Source: JAICXG01 sp036494545
Lineage (GTDB): Bacteria > Verrucomicrobiota > Verrucomicrobiia > Chthoniobacterales > UBA10450
Direction of reading: 5' to 3'
Assembly: GCA_036494545.1 (NCBI GenBank)
Contig: DASXOB010000022.1
Span: forward strand, 124,001-188,000
Length of the DNA stretch: 64,000 nt
Made by a program: the position numbers and the translations under genes. The notes beneath the pieces were generated by a model. The model made no database searches and was not told where the DNA came from. It saw only the letters and a program-made list of their open reading frames with translations. Positions 53,588-62,088 of this stretch are shown piece after piece (position 1 is the stretch's first letter; each line of letters begins with the position of its first letter).

Positions 53588-54049
53588 CTAACGACGCTTC
53601 AGCTGCGCGTCGAAAAAACGCTTCCACTCGCTGCCGTCCTGCGACATCTCCATGCTGGTAGAAAGGAGACCGGGCTGCGACAAGTCGTAAGTCAGGCGCA
53701 CGTGCATTCCAGGTCCACCATGAGATAGCTTCAGAATGTCTCCCTCGAATTTGCCTTTGAAAACTTCCGGTGGCGCGCCCATGCAATCCACCCAGACAAG
53801 CGTGTATGTGTCTGCCTTCGGATCGTAAGTAAAAACGCCATGACCGGTGAAGTTGACCTTTCCGTCGCGTTCCTGTTCATAATCATTGATTAAGGCAAAT
53901 CCGTTCAATGCAATCCGGCTGCTAATGCGCCCGATGGCACTGCCTCCGTTGGGATCCCAGGGCGACGGATACATTGTTTCCTCGCCCTGCCACTGCCCCG
54001 CTATCTTCTCGAGCTTGCGATGGCCTTCACTTGGTTGCGGCATTTCCAT
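53588..54049 (-). CDS. DUF1579-like protein
   Basis: A 153-residue single-domain protein with the DUF1579 pattern: EKIAGQWQGEETMYPSPWD near the N-terminus, GRISSRIALNGFALINDYEQ and FTYDPKADTYTLVWVD. It has no signal peptide or catalytic motif and its role is unknown; the lipocalin-like fold expected for the family suggests small-molecule binding. It is convergent to the ADOP gene across 38 bases. Its stop TAG lies in an exact 9-mer copy (53586-53594). Confidence 0.75.
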   Translation of the reverse strand: MEMPQPSEGHRKLEKIAGQWQGEETMYPSPWDPNGGSAIGRISSRIALNGFALINDYEQERDGKVNFTGHGVFTYDPKADTYTLVWVDCMGAPPEVFKGKFEGDILKLSHGGPGMHVRLTYDLSQPGLLSTSMEMSQDGSEWKRFFDAQLKRR

Positions 54050-54109
54050 GACCGAAAGGTGTCACAAGAAACTTGGCCCGGAAACAATTTTCGATATCGC
54101 TTTGATAGC

Positions 54110-55009
54110 TCAGACAACCTGGACACCCTCGGTCGTCGTACGATCTGCATAGAGTCTACTTAGACGACTGGTCAGTTGTCCAACCTCACCGTCGCCAATT
54201 CTGTGGCCGTCAATTTTAGTCACCGCCACCAGTTCGCCCATAGTCCCCGTGCAAAAGACTTCATCGGCAGAATAGAATTCCTCAATCGTGAGATCCGCTT
54301 CGCGAGATGGGATTTGTTGAGCGGCGCAGATTTCCAGAACGCTAGCACGTGTGATCCCTTCCGGGCAGGCCAGGACGCGGCTGGTCGCGATCTCGCCTTG
54401 CCTAACGAGAAAAAGATGGGTCGCATTCGTCTCCGCAACGAAGCCCCGCAGATCGAGAAGAATCGCATCGTCCGCCCCGGCGGCGTTGGCCTCAATTTTA
54501 GCCAGGACAGAATTGAGCAGGTTGGCGTGATGAATCTGAGGATCAAGAATCTCCGGTGGCGGGCGGCGCATCTTGCTCGTGATCAGTCGTAAGCCCGTTT
54601 TGGCGTAAACCGGAGCCTTATGTTCTGCGATGACGATGAGTGTTGGTCCGCTCTGGTTCAGGCGCGGGTCCATCCCCGACGTGATCTTCACTCCGCGCGT
54701 GAGAGTAAGCCGGATGTGCACGCCGTCGCGCATTTGATTGGCCAGCAGCGTGCGTTTGATTTCCTCGATCATCTTTTCGTTAGGCGGAATCTCCGCAAAT
54801 GCGAGCGCGCTCGCCGAGCGGCGCAACCGCGCAAGGTGTTCGTGCAACTTAAAGATGCGCCCATCATAAAGTCGGAGCCCTTCCCAAACCGCGTCACCGC
54901 CCTGAACCGCGGAATCGAATGGGCTTATCCCAGCTTGATCGCGATGGATGAGCCGGCCATTGATGTTTACCAGCAGGTTGCGATTCTTTTCGTTAAAGGA
55001 CTGAAGCAT
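54110..55009 (-). CDS. Class IV aminotransferase-like protein lacking the usual PLP lysine
   Basis: A 299-residue protein of the class IV fold (branched-chain/D-amino-acid aminotransferase). It has GVHIRLTLTRG (about 96-106), ETNATHLF (about 193-200) and TGTMGELVAVTKIDG near the C-terminus. However, the conserved PLP-binding segment reads DPQIHHANLLNSVLAKIEA (about 156-174), and the lysine of the typical IKSLNLL pattern lines up with H160. Without a Schiff-base lysine, ordinary transamination is doubtful. The gene starts 11 bases after a sulfotransferase-like gene on the same strand, an order that mirrors a fusion I recall from eukaryotic 'BCAT-like' proteins. Two exact 9-mers lie in it (54400, 54777). 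Substrate and reaction unknown. Confidence 0.8.
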   Translation of the reverse strand: MLQSFNEKNRNLLVNINGRLIHRDQAGISPFDSAVQGGDAVWEGLRLYDGRIFKLHEHLARLRRSASALAFAEIPPNEKMIEEIKRTLLANQMRDGVHIRLTLTRGVKITSGMDPRLNQSGPTLIVIAEHKAPVYAKTGLRLITSKMRRPPPEILDPQIHHANLLNSVLAKIEANAAGADDAILLDLRGFVAETNATHLFLVRQGEIATSRVLACPEGITRASVLEICAAQQIPSREADLTIEEFYSADEVFCTGTMGELVAVTKIDGHRIGDGEVGQLTSRLSRLYADRTTTEGVQVV

Positions 55010-55020
55010 TTTGCAAAGAA

Positions 55021-55755
55021 TTAACTTCTCAGCCGGAATTGACGGAGGTGTTCATAACATTCCCGGCACTGTTCGTGAATCTTGCTCAAGTGTTTCGGCA
55101 CCTGCACCACTTTTGGTTTGTAAGGTTGGAAGGAAGTCGAACGCGCTACTTCGTCGTACCAATGTTTCGCCCAGACGCCATCTGTCTCACGTAAACCCGG
55201 CGGCCAATTCAACATCGCGGGATCGAATTCCACACCGACGGCCTGGCACAACAGACGCAATATTCGCTCTGGACATTGCAGGATGTCGTCGGCATCGACC
55301 ACCGGCGGAACCGTGGGCGAGCGCTCCCGGACCCAGTCGAATATCTCTGCCTGTTGCATGAAGCCCAGGTCTTCCAGAGATGGCTCATCATTCTTCTTGA
55401 GGTAGGACGCAATTACTTGGGCTGGGTCCCGAATTAGAAAACAATTCGTCAGGCTGAGAAGCCACTCCCACTCGACCTCCGGCAGGAGATGATGCGTCAT
55501 CTGTTTTTGGTAAAAAACGCGAGCTCCGTTCGGGAGACTTTCTCTCGTTAGGGAGGCGACCACCTTGCGCCAGTCTCTTTCTCCCTCGCTCATGACCTGA
55601 TTCGCCATCGGATGGGCCTTCTTCGTGCGCGCGAGGTAAAAGGCATAGAATGGCTCGTCGATCACGACCGTGTCAGCCCGATTACCCCAGGATCGCATCA
55701 TGGCAGTCGAGATATTGCGAGGACCGGACCACATCGCGAGACGCAGAAGTTGCAC
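55021..55755 (-). CDS. Sulfotransferase-like P-loop protein paired with the class IV aminotransferase
   Basis: A 244-residue protein with a sulfotransferase-like fold. LAMWSGPRNISTAMMRSWG (about 6-24) has the shape of the 5'-phosphosulfate loop, and FLIRDPAQVIASYL (about 105-118) that of the 3'-phosphate binding segment, so PAPS or a similar nucleotide may be bound. There is no proof of sulfotransfer. It lies 11 bases upstream of the class IV aminotransferase gene in the same direction, and the two are very probably co-translated partners. An imperfect 9-mer is seen at 55548. The gene has a 62-base gap to the aldo/keto reductase gene upstream. Confidence 0.78.
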   Translation of the reverse strand: MQLLRLAMWSGPRNISTAMMRSWGNRADTVVIDEPFYAFYLARTKKAHPMANQVMSEGERDWRKVVASLTRESLPNGARVFYQKQMTHHLLPEVEWEWLLSLTNCFLIRDPAQVIASYLKKNDEPSLEDLGFMQQAEIFDWVRERSPTVPPVVDADDILQCPERILRLLCQAVGVEFDPAMLNWPPGLRETDGVWAKHWYDEVARSTSFQPYKPKVVQVPKHLSKIHEQCRECYEHLRQFRLRS

Positions 55756-55817
55756 AGTGGTAGGTTCGAGAATGGCGAGCCGTTGGGCAAGCCCGCGGGA
55801 AGAGCATTTTGGGCGAG

Positions 55818-56762
55818 CTAGGATGAGAGCGTGACAACCAGATCAGTCATTCTGCGTCGCATTTTTTCGTCGGGCAGCCGCCCCATTCCGCCACCCATGT
55901 TGTCTTCGAGATGACGCGGATCACTTGTCGCCGGGATCACACAGGTGACGCTTCTGTTCGCCAAAATCCATTTGAGAAGAAATTGCGCCCAGGAAAGACA
56001 ATCGAAGTCCTGCGCCCAGGCCGGCAACGGTGTGCTGCGGAGACGCGAGAACAAATCGCCGCGTGCAAACGGTCGATTGATCAAGACCGCCACGCCGCGA
56101 TCGCGCGCCAGCGGCAGTACACGCTTCTCGGCTTCGCGCTCGGCAATTGAGTAATTAATTTGAATAAAGTCGAGCTTTTCACTTTGTAGGACTCGTTCCA
56201 ACTCAGGCAGCGCCGACTCGACGTAATGCGTTACACCTATATAGCGCAAGCGGCCTTCTTTCTTCCAAGCCCGTGCCGTCGCGAGCTGTGTCTTGAGATC
56301 GACCAGATTGTGCACCTGCATGAGATCCAATCGTCTTGTGCGCAGACGCACAAGCGAGCGCTCCATGGATGCGACTCCCTCTTGCTGGCCACTCGTCCAA
56401 ACTTTGGTGGCAAGGAAAAGCTGATCGCGCACTCGCAACTCACCCGTCAGATCTCCGATTACTCCTTCGGCTTTACCGTACATCGGCGAGGTATCTACGA
56501 CTTTGCCGCCTAGCCTGACGAATTGGTGAAGCACCTCGCGCAGCGGCCCACGGTCGGAAGACGAATCTCCCACGTCGAAGGTCCCGGAAGTGCCAAGGCC
56601 TATGGCGGGAAGTTTCTCGCCCGTAGAAGGAATCTCTCGCAGCAACATCTCGGCAGACGCCTTCGCGGCACTCATAGGGAGCGCGAGCAATGTCGACGCC
56701 GTCGCCCCGCCGAGCACGCGCGCCACCTGGCGACGAGTCAGGTTCGAACGCTGCTCACCCAT
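55818..56762 (-). CDS. Tat-exported aldo/keto reductase
   Basis: A 314-residue aldo/keto reductase with a twin-arginine-like leader (LTRRQVARVL then a hydrophobic stretch to about residue 35), so it may be exported folded with its NADPH. The catalytic tetrad is visible: Asp and Tyr in VVDTSPMYG, Lys in LATKVW and His in MQVHNL. It probably reduces an aldehyde or ketone; the substrate is unknown. It lies upstream of the sulfotransferase-like/aminotransferase pair on the same strand. No exact 9-mer is present. Confidence 0.85.
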   Translation of the reverse strand: MGEQRSNLTRRQVARVLGGATASTLLALPMSAAKASAEMLLREIPSTGEKLPAIGLGTSGTFDVGDSSSDRGPLREVLHQFVRLGGKVVDTSPMYGKAEGVIGDLTGELRVRDQLFLATKVWTSGQQEGVASMERSLVRLRTRRLDLMQVHNLVDLKTQLATARAWKKEGRLRYIGVTHYVESALPELERVLQSEKLDFIQINYSIAEREAEKRVLPLARDRGVAVLINRPFARGDLFSRLRSTPLPAWAQDFDCLSWAQFLLKWILANRSVTCVIPATSDPRHLEDNMGGGMGRLPDEKMRRRMTDLVVTLSS

Positions 56763-56887
56763 GACTCAAAGCCTCGCGCACTTTTGCCGGCCTTGCCAGT
56801 CCTGTGTCTGGACCGCAGACAGTGACTCGCGTCGCTCCGCCGTGAGCTTGTCAGGCCGTTATCATAACGGCTGAAAAACACAGGCTC

Positions 56888-59536
56888 TCACTGGTAGCGT
56901 AGGGCAATTACGGGATCGACCTTCATCGAGCGCAACGCAGGAACGTAGCTGGCAGTTAGGGCCACACTCAGGAGGATGAGCGAAATGGTCACGAACGTCA
57001 TGGGATCGGTTGCGCTAACTCCAAAAAGCAGACTGGACATTACTCGAGTCAGAACCAACGCCGCAGCCAGGCCAATAACTACGCCGACAATTACTAACTG
57101 AAGTCCTTGGCCGACAGTCATCTTAAGGACATCGCTTTTTTGGGCGCCAAGAGCCATCCGGATACCGATTTCCCGGGTCCGTTGTGCGACCGAGTAACTC
57201 GTGACGCCGTAAATCCCAATCCCGGCAAGAGTCAGTGCGACAGCCGCAAAAATCCCTAGCAACAGCATGCTGAAACGCTGCCGGGCGACCGCGGCAGACA
57301 CGATTTCACTCATGGTCCGTATATCTGAAACCGGCTGATCCTTATCCACCTCCTGCACGACTCGCCGTACGGCCGGTCCGAGACTAAGCGAATCGACGCT
57401 TGTGCGAAGAACGAGAGCGTTGGGCGGAAAAACGTCTACCTGTCGATAAGCCAAATAAATTTGCAGGCCAGGATCAGCGACAAAGTCATTCTGCCTAACA
57501 TCCTTCACGACTCCGATAACCTGACGCCAGCGACTCGAGGACGTGGAAGAGCCGGGCTTGAGCCGTTTGCCAAGCGGGTTCGCATTGGGCCAATAATAAC
57601 GGGCTGTTTTCTCACTAATAACGACACCTGGCACCGTCTTTTCGTCATCCTTTGCTGTGAATTCGCGGCCGCGCACGAGCGCAATGCCCATTGTGTCGAA
57701 GTAGCCCGGACCAACCACGCGGGTGATGACGCTCGGCCGTTCGTTAGGCGGGGCATCGGGCTGCCCTTCTATCGAGATATCAATGGAATCGCCGTCGTAA
57801 GTCAGCGGAAGATTACTGGCGACCGCGGCAGACTTCACCCCGGGTAACTCTCGCACCCGGCGCAATAACTCTTCGTAGAACATCGAACGGCGCGTCTGGT
57901 CGGAATACTTCAACTCCGGCAATTCCACTTTCATGGCGAGCAGGTCTTCCGAACGAAAACCGGGATCGAGATTGCGCAGATGCAGGAAACTGTTGATAAG
58001 AAGGCCGGCGCCAATGAGCAGGACGAAGGAAACCGCGATCTCGCCCACAATCAGCATGCTGCGCAGATGTTGGTGACCAGCGCCCGGGCTGGAGTCGCGA
58101 CCACCTTCCTTCAAGGTCGCATTCAAGTCGAAGCGCAAGGCCTGCATCGCGGGCACAAGGCCAAAAGCAAACGCAGTCAGAACGGAAATAAGAATAGCAA
58201 AGAGAAAGACGCGCAGATCGATTCCGATCGCTTCCGGATGCAGGATGGCATTTGGAATAAAACGCCTTAGCACTTGCAGGCCGAAGCCGGCGAGCAATAA
58301 GCCAAAAACGCCGCCAAGTGTTCCCAGGAGGAGACTTTCAGTGAGAAATTGCCGGACGAGACGTGCGCGGCCTGCGCCGAGCGCGAGGCGAAGTGCAATC
58401 TCCTTTTGCCGGACGGCAGCGCGTGCCAGGAGCAGATTGGCAACGTTGGCGCATGCAATCAGCAGGACACAACCGACCGCGCCTAACAAAACAAGGAGCG
58501 CAGGGCGGACATCTCCCACTACCTCTTCCCTCATTGAACGAATGACACTCCCAACCTGCGAGTTATATTGTGGATACTGTTGGGCGAGACGGGCAGCGAT
58601 GATCGACATCTGTGAACGCGCGGCTTGCATTGTCACACCGGGCTTGAGGCGGGCGATAACCCGAAGATAATGATTGCCCCGGCTGGCCGCGTCTTTCGAG
58701 TCAAAGGCAAGCGGAACCCAAAGCTGATCCTTATGCCCGGGAAGAACAAAGTCTTGTGGCATCACCCCGACCACGCGATAACTCGTTCCATTTAAAACAG
58801 TCGCTTTCCCAATAGCATCGAGCGCGGCGCCAAAGCGGCGTTGCCACAGCCCGTAACTCAGAATGAGGGCGTCGCCTTTCCCAGGTGAATCTTCTTCCGG
58901 CAAAAACGAACGGCCGAGAAACGGTTCCACGCCTAACAAAGAAAAGAGATTGGCTGAAACCCGTTCACCTTCGAGCCGCTCCGGTTCGCCGCTGCCGGTG
59001 AGATTGAAACTCTTATCAGCCGTCGCGGCCATGCCGGAGAAAACGCTATTCTGCTCGCGCCAATCGAGGAAGTTGGCCGGAGAAGGCGTGTTATAGGGAA
59101 AGCCAAGTTTTGTTGCTTCTTCCCATACCGTGACAAGCTGGTCTGCGTTCCGGTAGGGCAATGGGCGCAGGAGAACCGCATCGATGACGCTAAAGATGGC
59201 GCTGTTGGCACCGATTCCCAAAGCCAGCGCCATGACGGCGACAAAGGTAAAGCCGGGGTTTTTGGCTAGCATGCGCAGCGCGTAACGCAGGTCGCGACTG
59301 AACTCTACCGGCCACATCCAGACACGCTCCGCCCGTGCGCGCTCTTTGATCTGCTCGACGCCGCCAAACTGCCGCAACGCTGCCTGCCGGGCTTGCTCCG
59401 GCGACATGCCTTCCGTTTCGTATCGGCTCGTTAGGCCAGCCAGATGTTGTTCAATTTCGCGATTCATTTCCTCGTCGCTTTGCCGCTTGTGCAGGAGCAC
59501 GCGCAGACGATGCCAGAGAGTTCGCAAGCGAGTCAT
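56888..59536 (-). CDS. ADOP-type ABC permease with N-terminal leader domain
   Basis: An 882-residue permease of the ADOP class with the full layout: a helical N-terminal domain (about 1-75, ending MSPEQARQAALRQFGGVEQ), then RDLRYALRMLAKNPGFTFVAV starting the first MacB/FtsX half, a second half from about 485, and the terminal YVPALRSMKVDPVIALRY. ADOPs are thought to be permeases without their own ATPase that are controlled by PadR proteins. The PadR gene starts 344 bases upstream and ends 11 bases before this start, so the two form an operon. Start at 59536; the frame from 59596 would overlap the PadR gene. Exact 9-mers occur at 57741 and 59428. Confidence 0.9.
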   Translation of the reverse strand: MTRLRTLWHRLRVLLHKRQSDEEMNREIEQHLAGLTSRYETEGMSPEQARQAALRQFGGVEQIKERARAERVWMWPVEFSRDLRYALRMLAKNPGFTFVAVMALALGIGANSAIFSVIDAVLLRPLPYRNADQLVTVWEEATKLGFPYNTPSPANFLDWREQNSVFSGMAATADKSFNLTGSGEPERLEGERVSANLFSLLGVEPFLGRSFLPEEDSPGKGDALILSYGLWQRRFGAALDAIGKATVLNGTSYRVVGVMPQDFVLPGHKDQLWVPLAFDSKDAASRGNHYLRVIARLKPGVTMQAARSQMSIIAARLAQQYPQYNSQVGSVIRSMREEVVGDVRPALLVLLGAVGCVLLIACANVANLLLARAAVRQKEIALRLALGAGRARLVRQFLTESLLLGTLGGVFGLLLAGFGLQVLRRFIPNAILHPEAIGIDLRVFLFAILISVLTAFAFGLVPAMQALRFDLNATLKEGGRDSSPGAGHQHLRSMLIVGEIAVSFVLLIGAGLLINSFLHLRNLDPGFRSEDLLAMKVELPELKYSDQTRRSMFYEELLRRVRELPGVKSAAVASNLPLTYDGDSIDISIEGQPDAPPNERPSVITRVVGPGYFDTMGIALVRGREFTAKDDEKTVPGVVISEKTARYYWPNANPLGKRLKPGSSTSSSRWRQVIGVVKDVRQNDFVADPGLQIYLAYRQVDVFPPNALVLRTSVDSLSLGPAVRRVVQEVDKDQPVSDIRTMSEIVSAAVARQRFSMLLLGIFAAVALTLAGIGIYGVTSYSVAQRTREIGIRMALGAQKSDVLKMTVGQGLQLVIVGVVIGLAAALVLTRVMSSLLFGVSATDPMTFVTISLILLSVALTASYVPALRSMKVDPVIALRYQ

Positions 59537-59547
59537 TGCGGTCACCT

Positions 59548-59880
59548 TCAGGCGTAGGAAAGGACGCGGTTGATCCCGGCGGAGATCCGCGACCAATGTT
59601 CTTTCTCTGCCTCGAGCTGTTTGCGCCCGGCCGCGGTCAGACGGTAAAAGCGCGCTTTGCGATTGTTATCCGAAAATCCCCATCCCGCTTTGATCCATCC
59701 GCGCGCTTCCAGTCGATAGAGCGCGGGATAAAGCGAACCTTGTTCCACGTGCAAGGCATCCTGCGAAATCTGATGAATCCGGTCGGCGATCGCCAGGCCG
59801 TGACGTTCGCCGGGCTGCAGCGCCCGGAGAATTAACATGTCGAGAGTCCCGTAAAGGAGGTCTGGTTTTTCTTTTGCCAT
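59548..59880 (-). CDS. PadR-family transcriptional regulator of the ADOP permease
   Basis: A 110-residue winged-helix PadR regulator (TLDMLILRALQPGERHGLAIADRI, then GSLYPALYRLEARGWI, a typical PadR wing) with a C-terminal dimerisation helix. It precedes the ADOP permease gene by 11 bases. A promoter (59912-59940) and a perfect inverted repeat (59890-59904) precede its ATG, so it is expected to repress itself and the permease. The ligand is unknown. Confidence 0.9.
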   Translation of the reverse strand: MAKEKPDLLYGTLDMLILRALQPGERHGLAIADRIHQISQDALHVEQGSLYPALYRLEARGWIKAGWGFSDNNRKARFYRLTAAGRKQLEAEKEHWSRISAGINRVLSYA

Positions 59881-59889
59881 AATCGTATG

Positions 59890-59904
59890 CCCAGACTGTC
59901 TGGG
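59890..59904. promoter_or_regulatory. Operator-like inverted repeat before the ADOP-linked padR
   Basis: CCCAGAC-T-GTCTGGG is a perfect 7-bp inverted repeat with a one-base centre, ten bases upstream of the padR start. Its core AGACTGTC recurs at 59931-59938, overlapping the -35 element. PadR dimers commonly bind two such sites. Confidence 0.6.
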
Positions 59905-59911
59905 TGAAGGA

Positions 59912-59940
59912 ATGATGGAGCCCGTTGCCTAGACTGTCAA
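59912..59940 (-). promoter_or_regulatory. Promoter of the padR-ADOP operon
   Basis: On the minus strand TTGACA (complement of 59935-59940) is followed after exactly 17 bases by CATCAT (complement of 59912-59917), a fair sigma-70-like promoter, and its -35 box overlaps one of the two AGACTGTC sites. Confidence 0.55.
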
Positions 59941-60083
59941 AGGGAAGCTTCTTCACCACACAACTGCGAACTGCGCAGCACTCAAGGGCAAACCCAACCC
60001 GCAAGCTCTAACGAGACGAAGAGCCGCTATGACTCCTCAACGAAGTATATCCCGCGGTCCGCCGTTGCTCCCATATCGCTCAC

Positions 60084-61574
60084 TTACTTGGCGAGTTGAT
60101 AAAGAAATTCGACATAGGACATCACGGAATCGTCAAAGCCGGCGATCTTTGGGTTCGATGATTCAATCAGGTAATATTCGTCCGGGGCGTGCGCACCGCT
60201 GCCGTGCCCGAGCCCGAAATGGCCCGCCCCAAGACTGAGAGGTGGATTGGTGAAGACGTAACCCGGCCACGAACCGCCCAGTCGCGGGAGCACGACCGGA
60301 TCAATGCCGTGGCCGTTGTAAACCGCTTCCTCTGCTTTGATGATCGGAGAATCGGCTGGCGTCGTGTTCGGATCATAGCCGCCGGTCATATTCACATCGA
60401 TGTCGCCATAGCCATGTTTTGCCAGATGTGCTTTCAGGGCGGAAAGGGCACCTTCCGCGGTTTGGTTAGGCACAAGGCGGAGATCCAGTTTGGCGATCGC
60501 CTGATGCGGCAAAATCGTTTTGCCCCCCGGGCCGGTATAGCCGCCAATAATGCCTTCGATGTTAACCGTCGGCTCGTCGGACATGCGCTGCAAAGCCTGC
60601 TTCCAGGTGATGTCGCGCACCCACTTTTTCACTCCCATGATTTTCTTCGCCTCCCCCTCGTCCAGACGCCTGGCGGCGTTATCGATCAGTTGCTGTTCCT
60701 GCGCCGTGAGCGGGCGAACGTTTTTCGTTAGGCCTTCGATCGCGGGTTCACTCCCATCCTCGTTCACAAGGGTGCCGAGTGCCTTGATCAAGTGCCAGAC
60801 CGGGCTGTCGACCCGCGCCTTGTTTGAGGAATGAATGTCTTTCAGCGGGCCGCGACCCCATTTCTCGCCGTTCGAAGTCAGCTCGACTTCGATCACTCCC
60901 TTTGCGCCTAACGAGATCGTGACCATGCCGGTCAAGTCCTGGCTGGCAAAGGGCATGAAGATTCCGCTGCATTTCTTCAGCGCCTGCTCGACCTCCGGCT
61001 TATGCACGACTTGTGGAAAATGAGGCGAACCAATTTCCTCTTCTCCTTCCGCGACCAAGAGCAGGTTAACCGGCAGCTTGCGACCAGCGTCCTTGATCGC
61101 GTGGAGTGCCTCGAGAAAAGTCGCTTCCGGTCCCTTTTGATTGACCGCGCCGCGCCCAATCAACACTTTTCCCAAGCCAGGCTTGTCGACGATCTTCGCT
61201 TCAGTCGGTGGCGAGGACCATTCCTTCGGGTCGAACTGCTTCACGTCATACATGAAATAGAGGCCGACCGTCTTCGGAGCGCCGGCATCGAGACTGGCGA
61301 AGACCCCCGGCTTGCCCTCGGTATCGACCCGCTCCGCGCGCTGGAAGCCGGCCTCCTTCACGAGCTTGATCATGTAGTCTGCTCCCTCGGGATAACCGCG
61401 ATTCTCGGCCGCGATCGAAACCTGCCCGATCCAATCCTGAAGACGTTTGATTGCCTTGTCGTGTTGTCTTGTTACCTGCGCCTTGATTTCCGAGAAGTCA
61501 TTCTTAGCGGCGCAAGGGCGGAGAGAAACAAGGAGGGCGACAAGAATGGAAAATGGGCGCGAGATCGAAATCAT
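60084..61574 (-). CDS. Secreted M20-family metallopeptidase
   Basis: A 496-residue exported peptidase: signal peptide (about 1-23, ending CAA), then the M20 catalytic domain. Expected residues are partly visible: YFMYDVKQFDP in the place of the usual HxDVxP block, GRGAVNQKGP (where most M20 enzymes have G-A-x-D-D-K), the catalytic Glu pair in AEGEEEIGSP (near 175), and a C-terminal HGSGAHAPDEY that supplies a metal-binding His. The first two motifs are altered (Tyr for His, Asn for Asp), so activity needs checking. It probably cleaves peptides in the periplasm. Exact 9-mers lie at 60725 and 60906. Confidence 0.82.
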   Translation of the reverse strand: MISISRPFSILVALLVSLRPCAAKNDFSEIKAQVTRQHDKAIKRLQDWIGQVSIAAENRGYPEGADYMIKLVKEAGFQRAERVDTEGKPGVFASLDAGAPKTVGLYFMYDVKQFDPKEWSSPPTEAKIVDKPGLGKVLIGRGAVNQKGPEATFLEALHAIKDAGRKLPVNLLLVAEGEEEIGSPHFPQVVHKPEVEQALKKCSGIFMPFASQDLTGMVTISLGAKGVIEVELTSNGEKWGRGPLKDIHSSNKARVDSPVWHLIKALGTLVNEDGSEPAIEGLTKNVRPLTAQEQQLIDNAARRLDEGEAKKIMGVKKWVRDITWKQALQRMSDEPTVNIEGIIGGYTGPGGKTILPHQAIAKLDLRLVPNQTAEGALSALKAHLAKHGYGDIDVNMTGGYDPNTTPADSPIIKAEEAVYNGHGIDPVVLPRLGGSWPGYVFTNPPLSLGAGHFGLGHGSGAHAPDEYYLIESSNPKIAGFDDSVMSYVEFLYQLAK

Positions 61575-61647
61575 CCCAACGTCATCGCGTGAGAAAACGA
61601 CGAAGGCAACCCGGAATCATGGGTGCGCTAGTTGGCAAAAATTCTTT

Positions 61648-61676
61648 TTGACAACCCATACCATGTTTCACATACT
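61648..61676 (+). promoter_or_regulatory. Promoter of the second padR operon
   Basis: TTGACA (61648-61653) is separated by exactly 17 bases from CATACT (61671-61676), a near-consensus -10 element. Transcription should start near 61683, short of the padR ATG at 61700. Confidence 0.72.
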
Positions 61677-61690
61677 ATGTATCACATAGT
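61674..61690. promoter_or_regulatory. Operator-like inverted repeat at the padR start
   Basis: ACTATGT-ATC-ACATAGT is a perfect 7-bp inverted repeat overlapping the -10 box and expected start point. Its ATGT/ACAT core is the usual PadR operator pattern, so autorepression is likely. A weaker related repeat lies just upstream (near 61662-61671). Confidence 0.7.
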
Positions 61691-61699
61691 GTATTTCAC

Positions 61700-62044
61700 A
61701 TGGTAGACACGAGCACCGATTTTAGCTCCGATCTCTTCAGCAGTCTTCGCCTCGAGTTGCGACGCGGGTTGCTCATCGTCGCCGTCCTCGCCCAACTGCG
61801 GCGCGAGCATTACGGCTATACCCTGCGCAAAGATCTCGCTAACCTCGGCATCGAAATCGAAGAAGGAACTCTTTATCCCCTCCTCCGCCGCCTGGAAACC
61901 CAGGGACTTCTGGAGAGCGAATGGCGCGAGGAGAATCATCGCCAAAAACGTTTCTACAAACTCTCGCGTGAGGGACGCGCCATTCTCAAGCAACTCCTCG
62001 CCGAGCTGGAGAAGATCAATTCTTCGCTCACCCGCATCATTTAG
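61700..62044 (+). CDS. PadR-family transcriptional regulator
   Basis: A 114-residue PadR regulator: helix-turn-helix around YGYTLRKDLANLGIEIEEG, wing at TLYPLLRRLETQGLLES, and a C-terminal helix for dimerisation. It is transcribed from a strong promoter with an overlapping dyad. The membrane protein gene 44 bases downstream should be in the same operon, and both are likely autoregulated. The effector is unknown. Confidence 0.9.
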   Translation: MVDTSTDFSSDLFSSLRLELRRGLLIVAVLAQLRREHYGYTLRKDLANLGIEIEEGTLYPLLRRLETQGLLESEWREENHRQKRFYKLSREGRAILKQLLAELEKINSSLTRII

Positions 62045-62088
62045 CCTGACGAAATTACCTAACAAATTAACCGAACAAGTAACCAACC

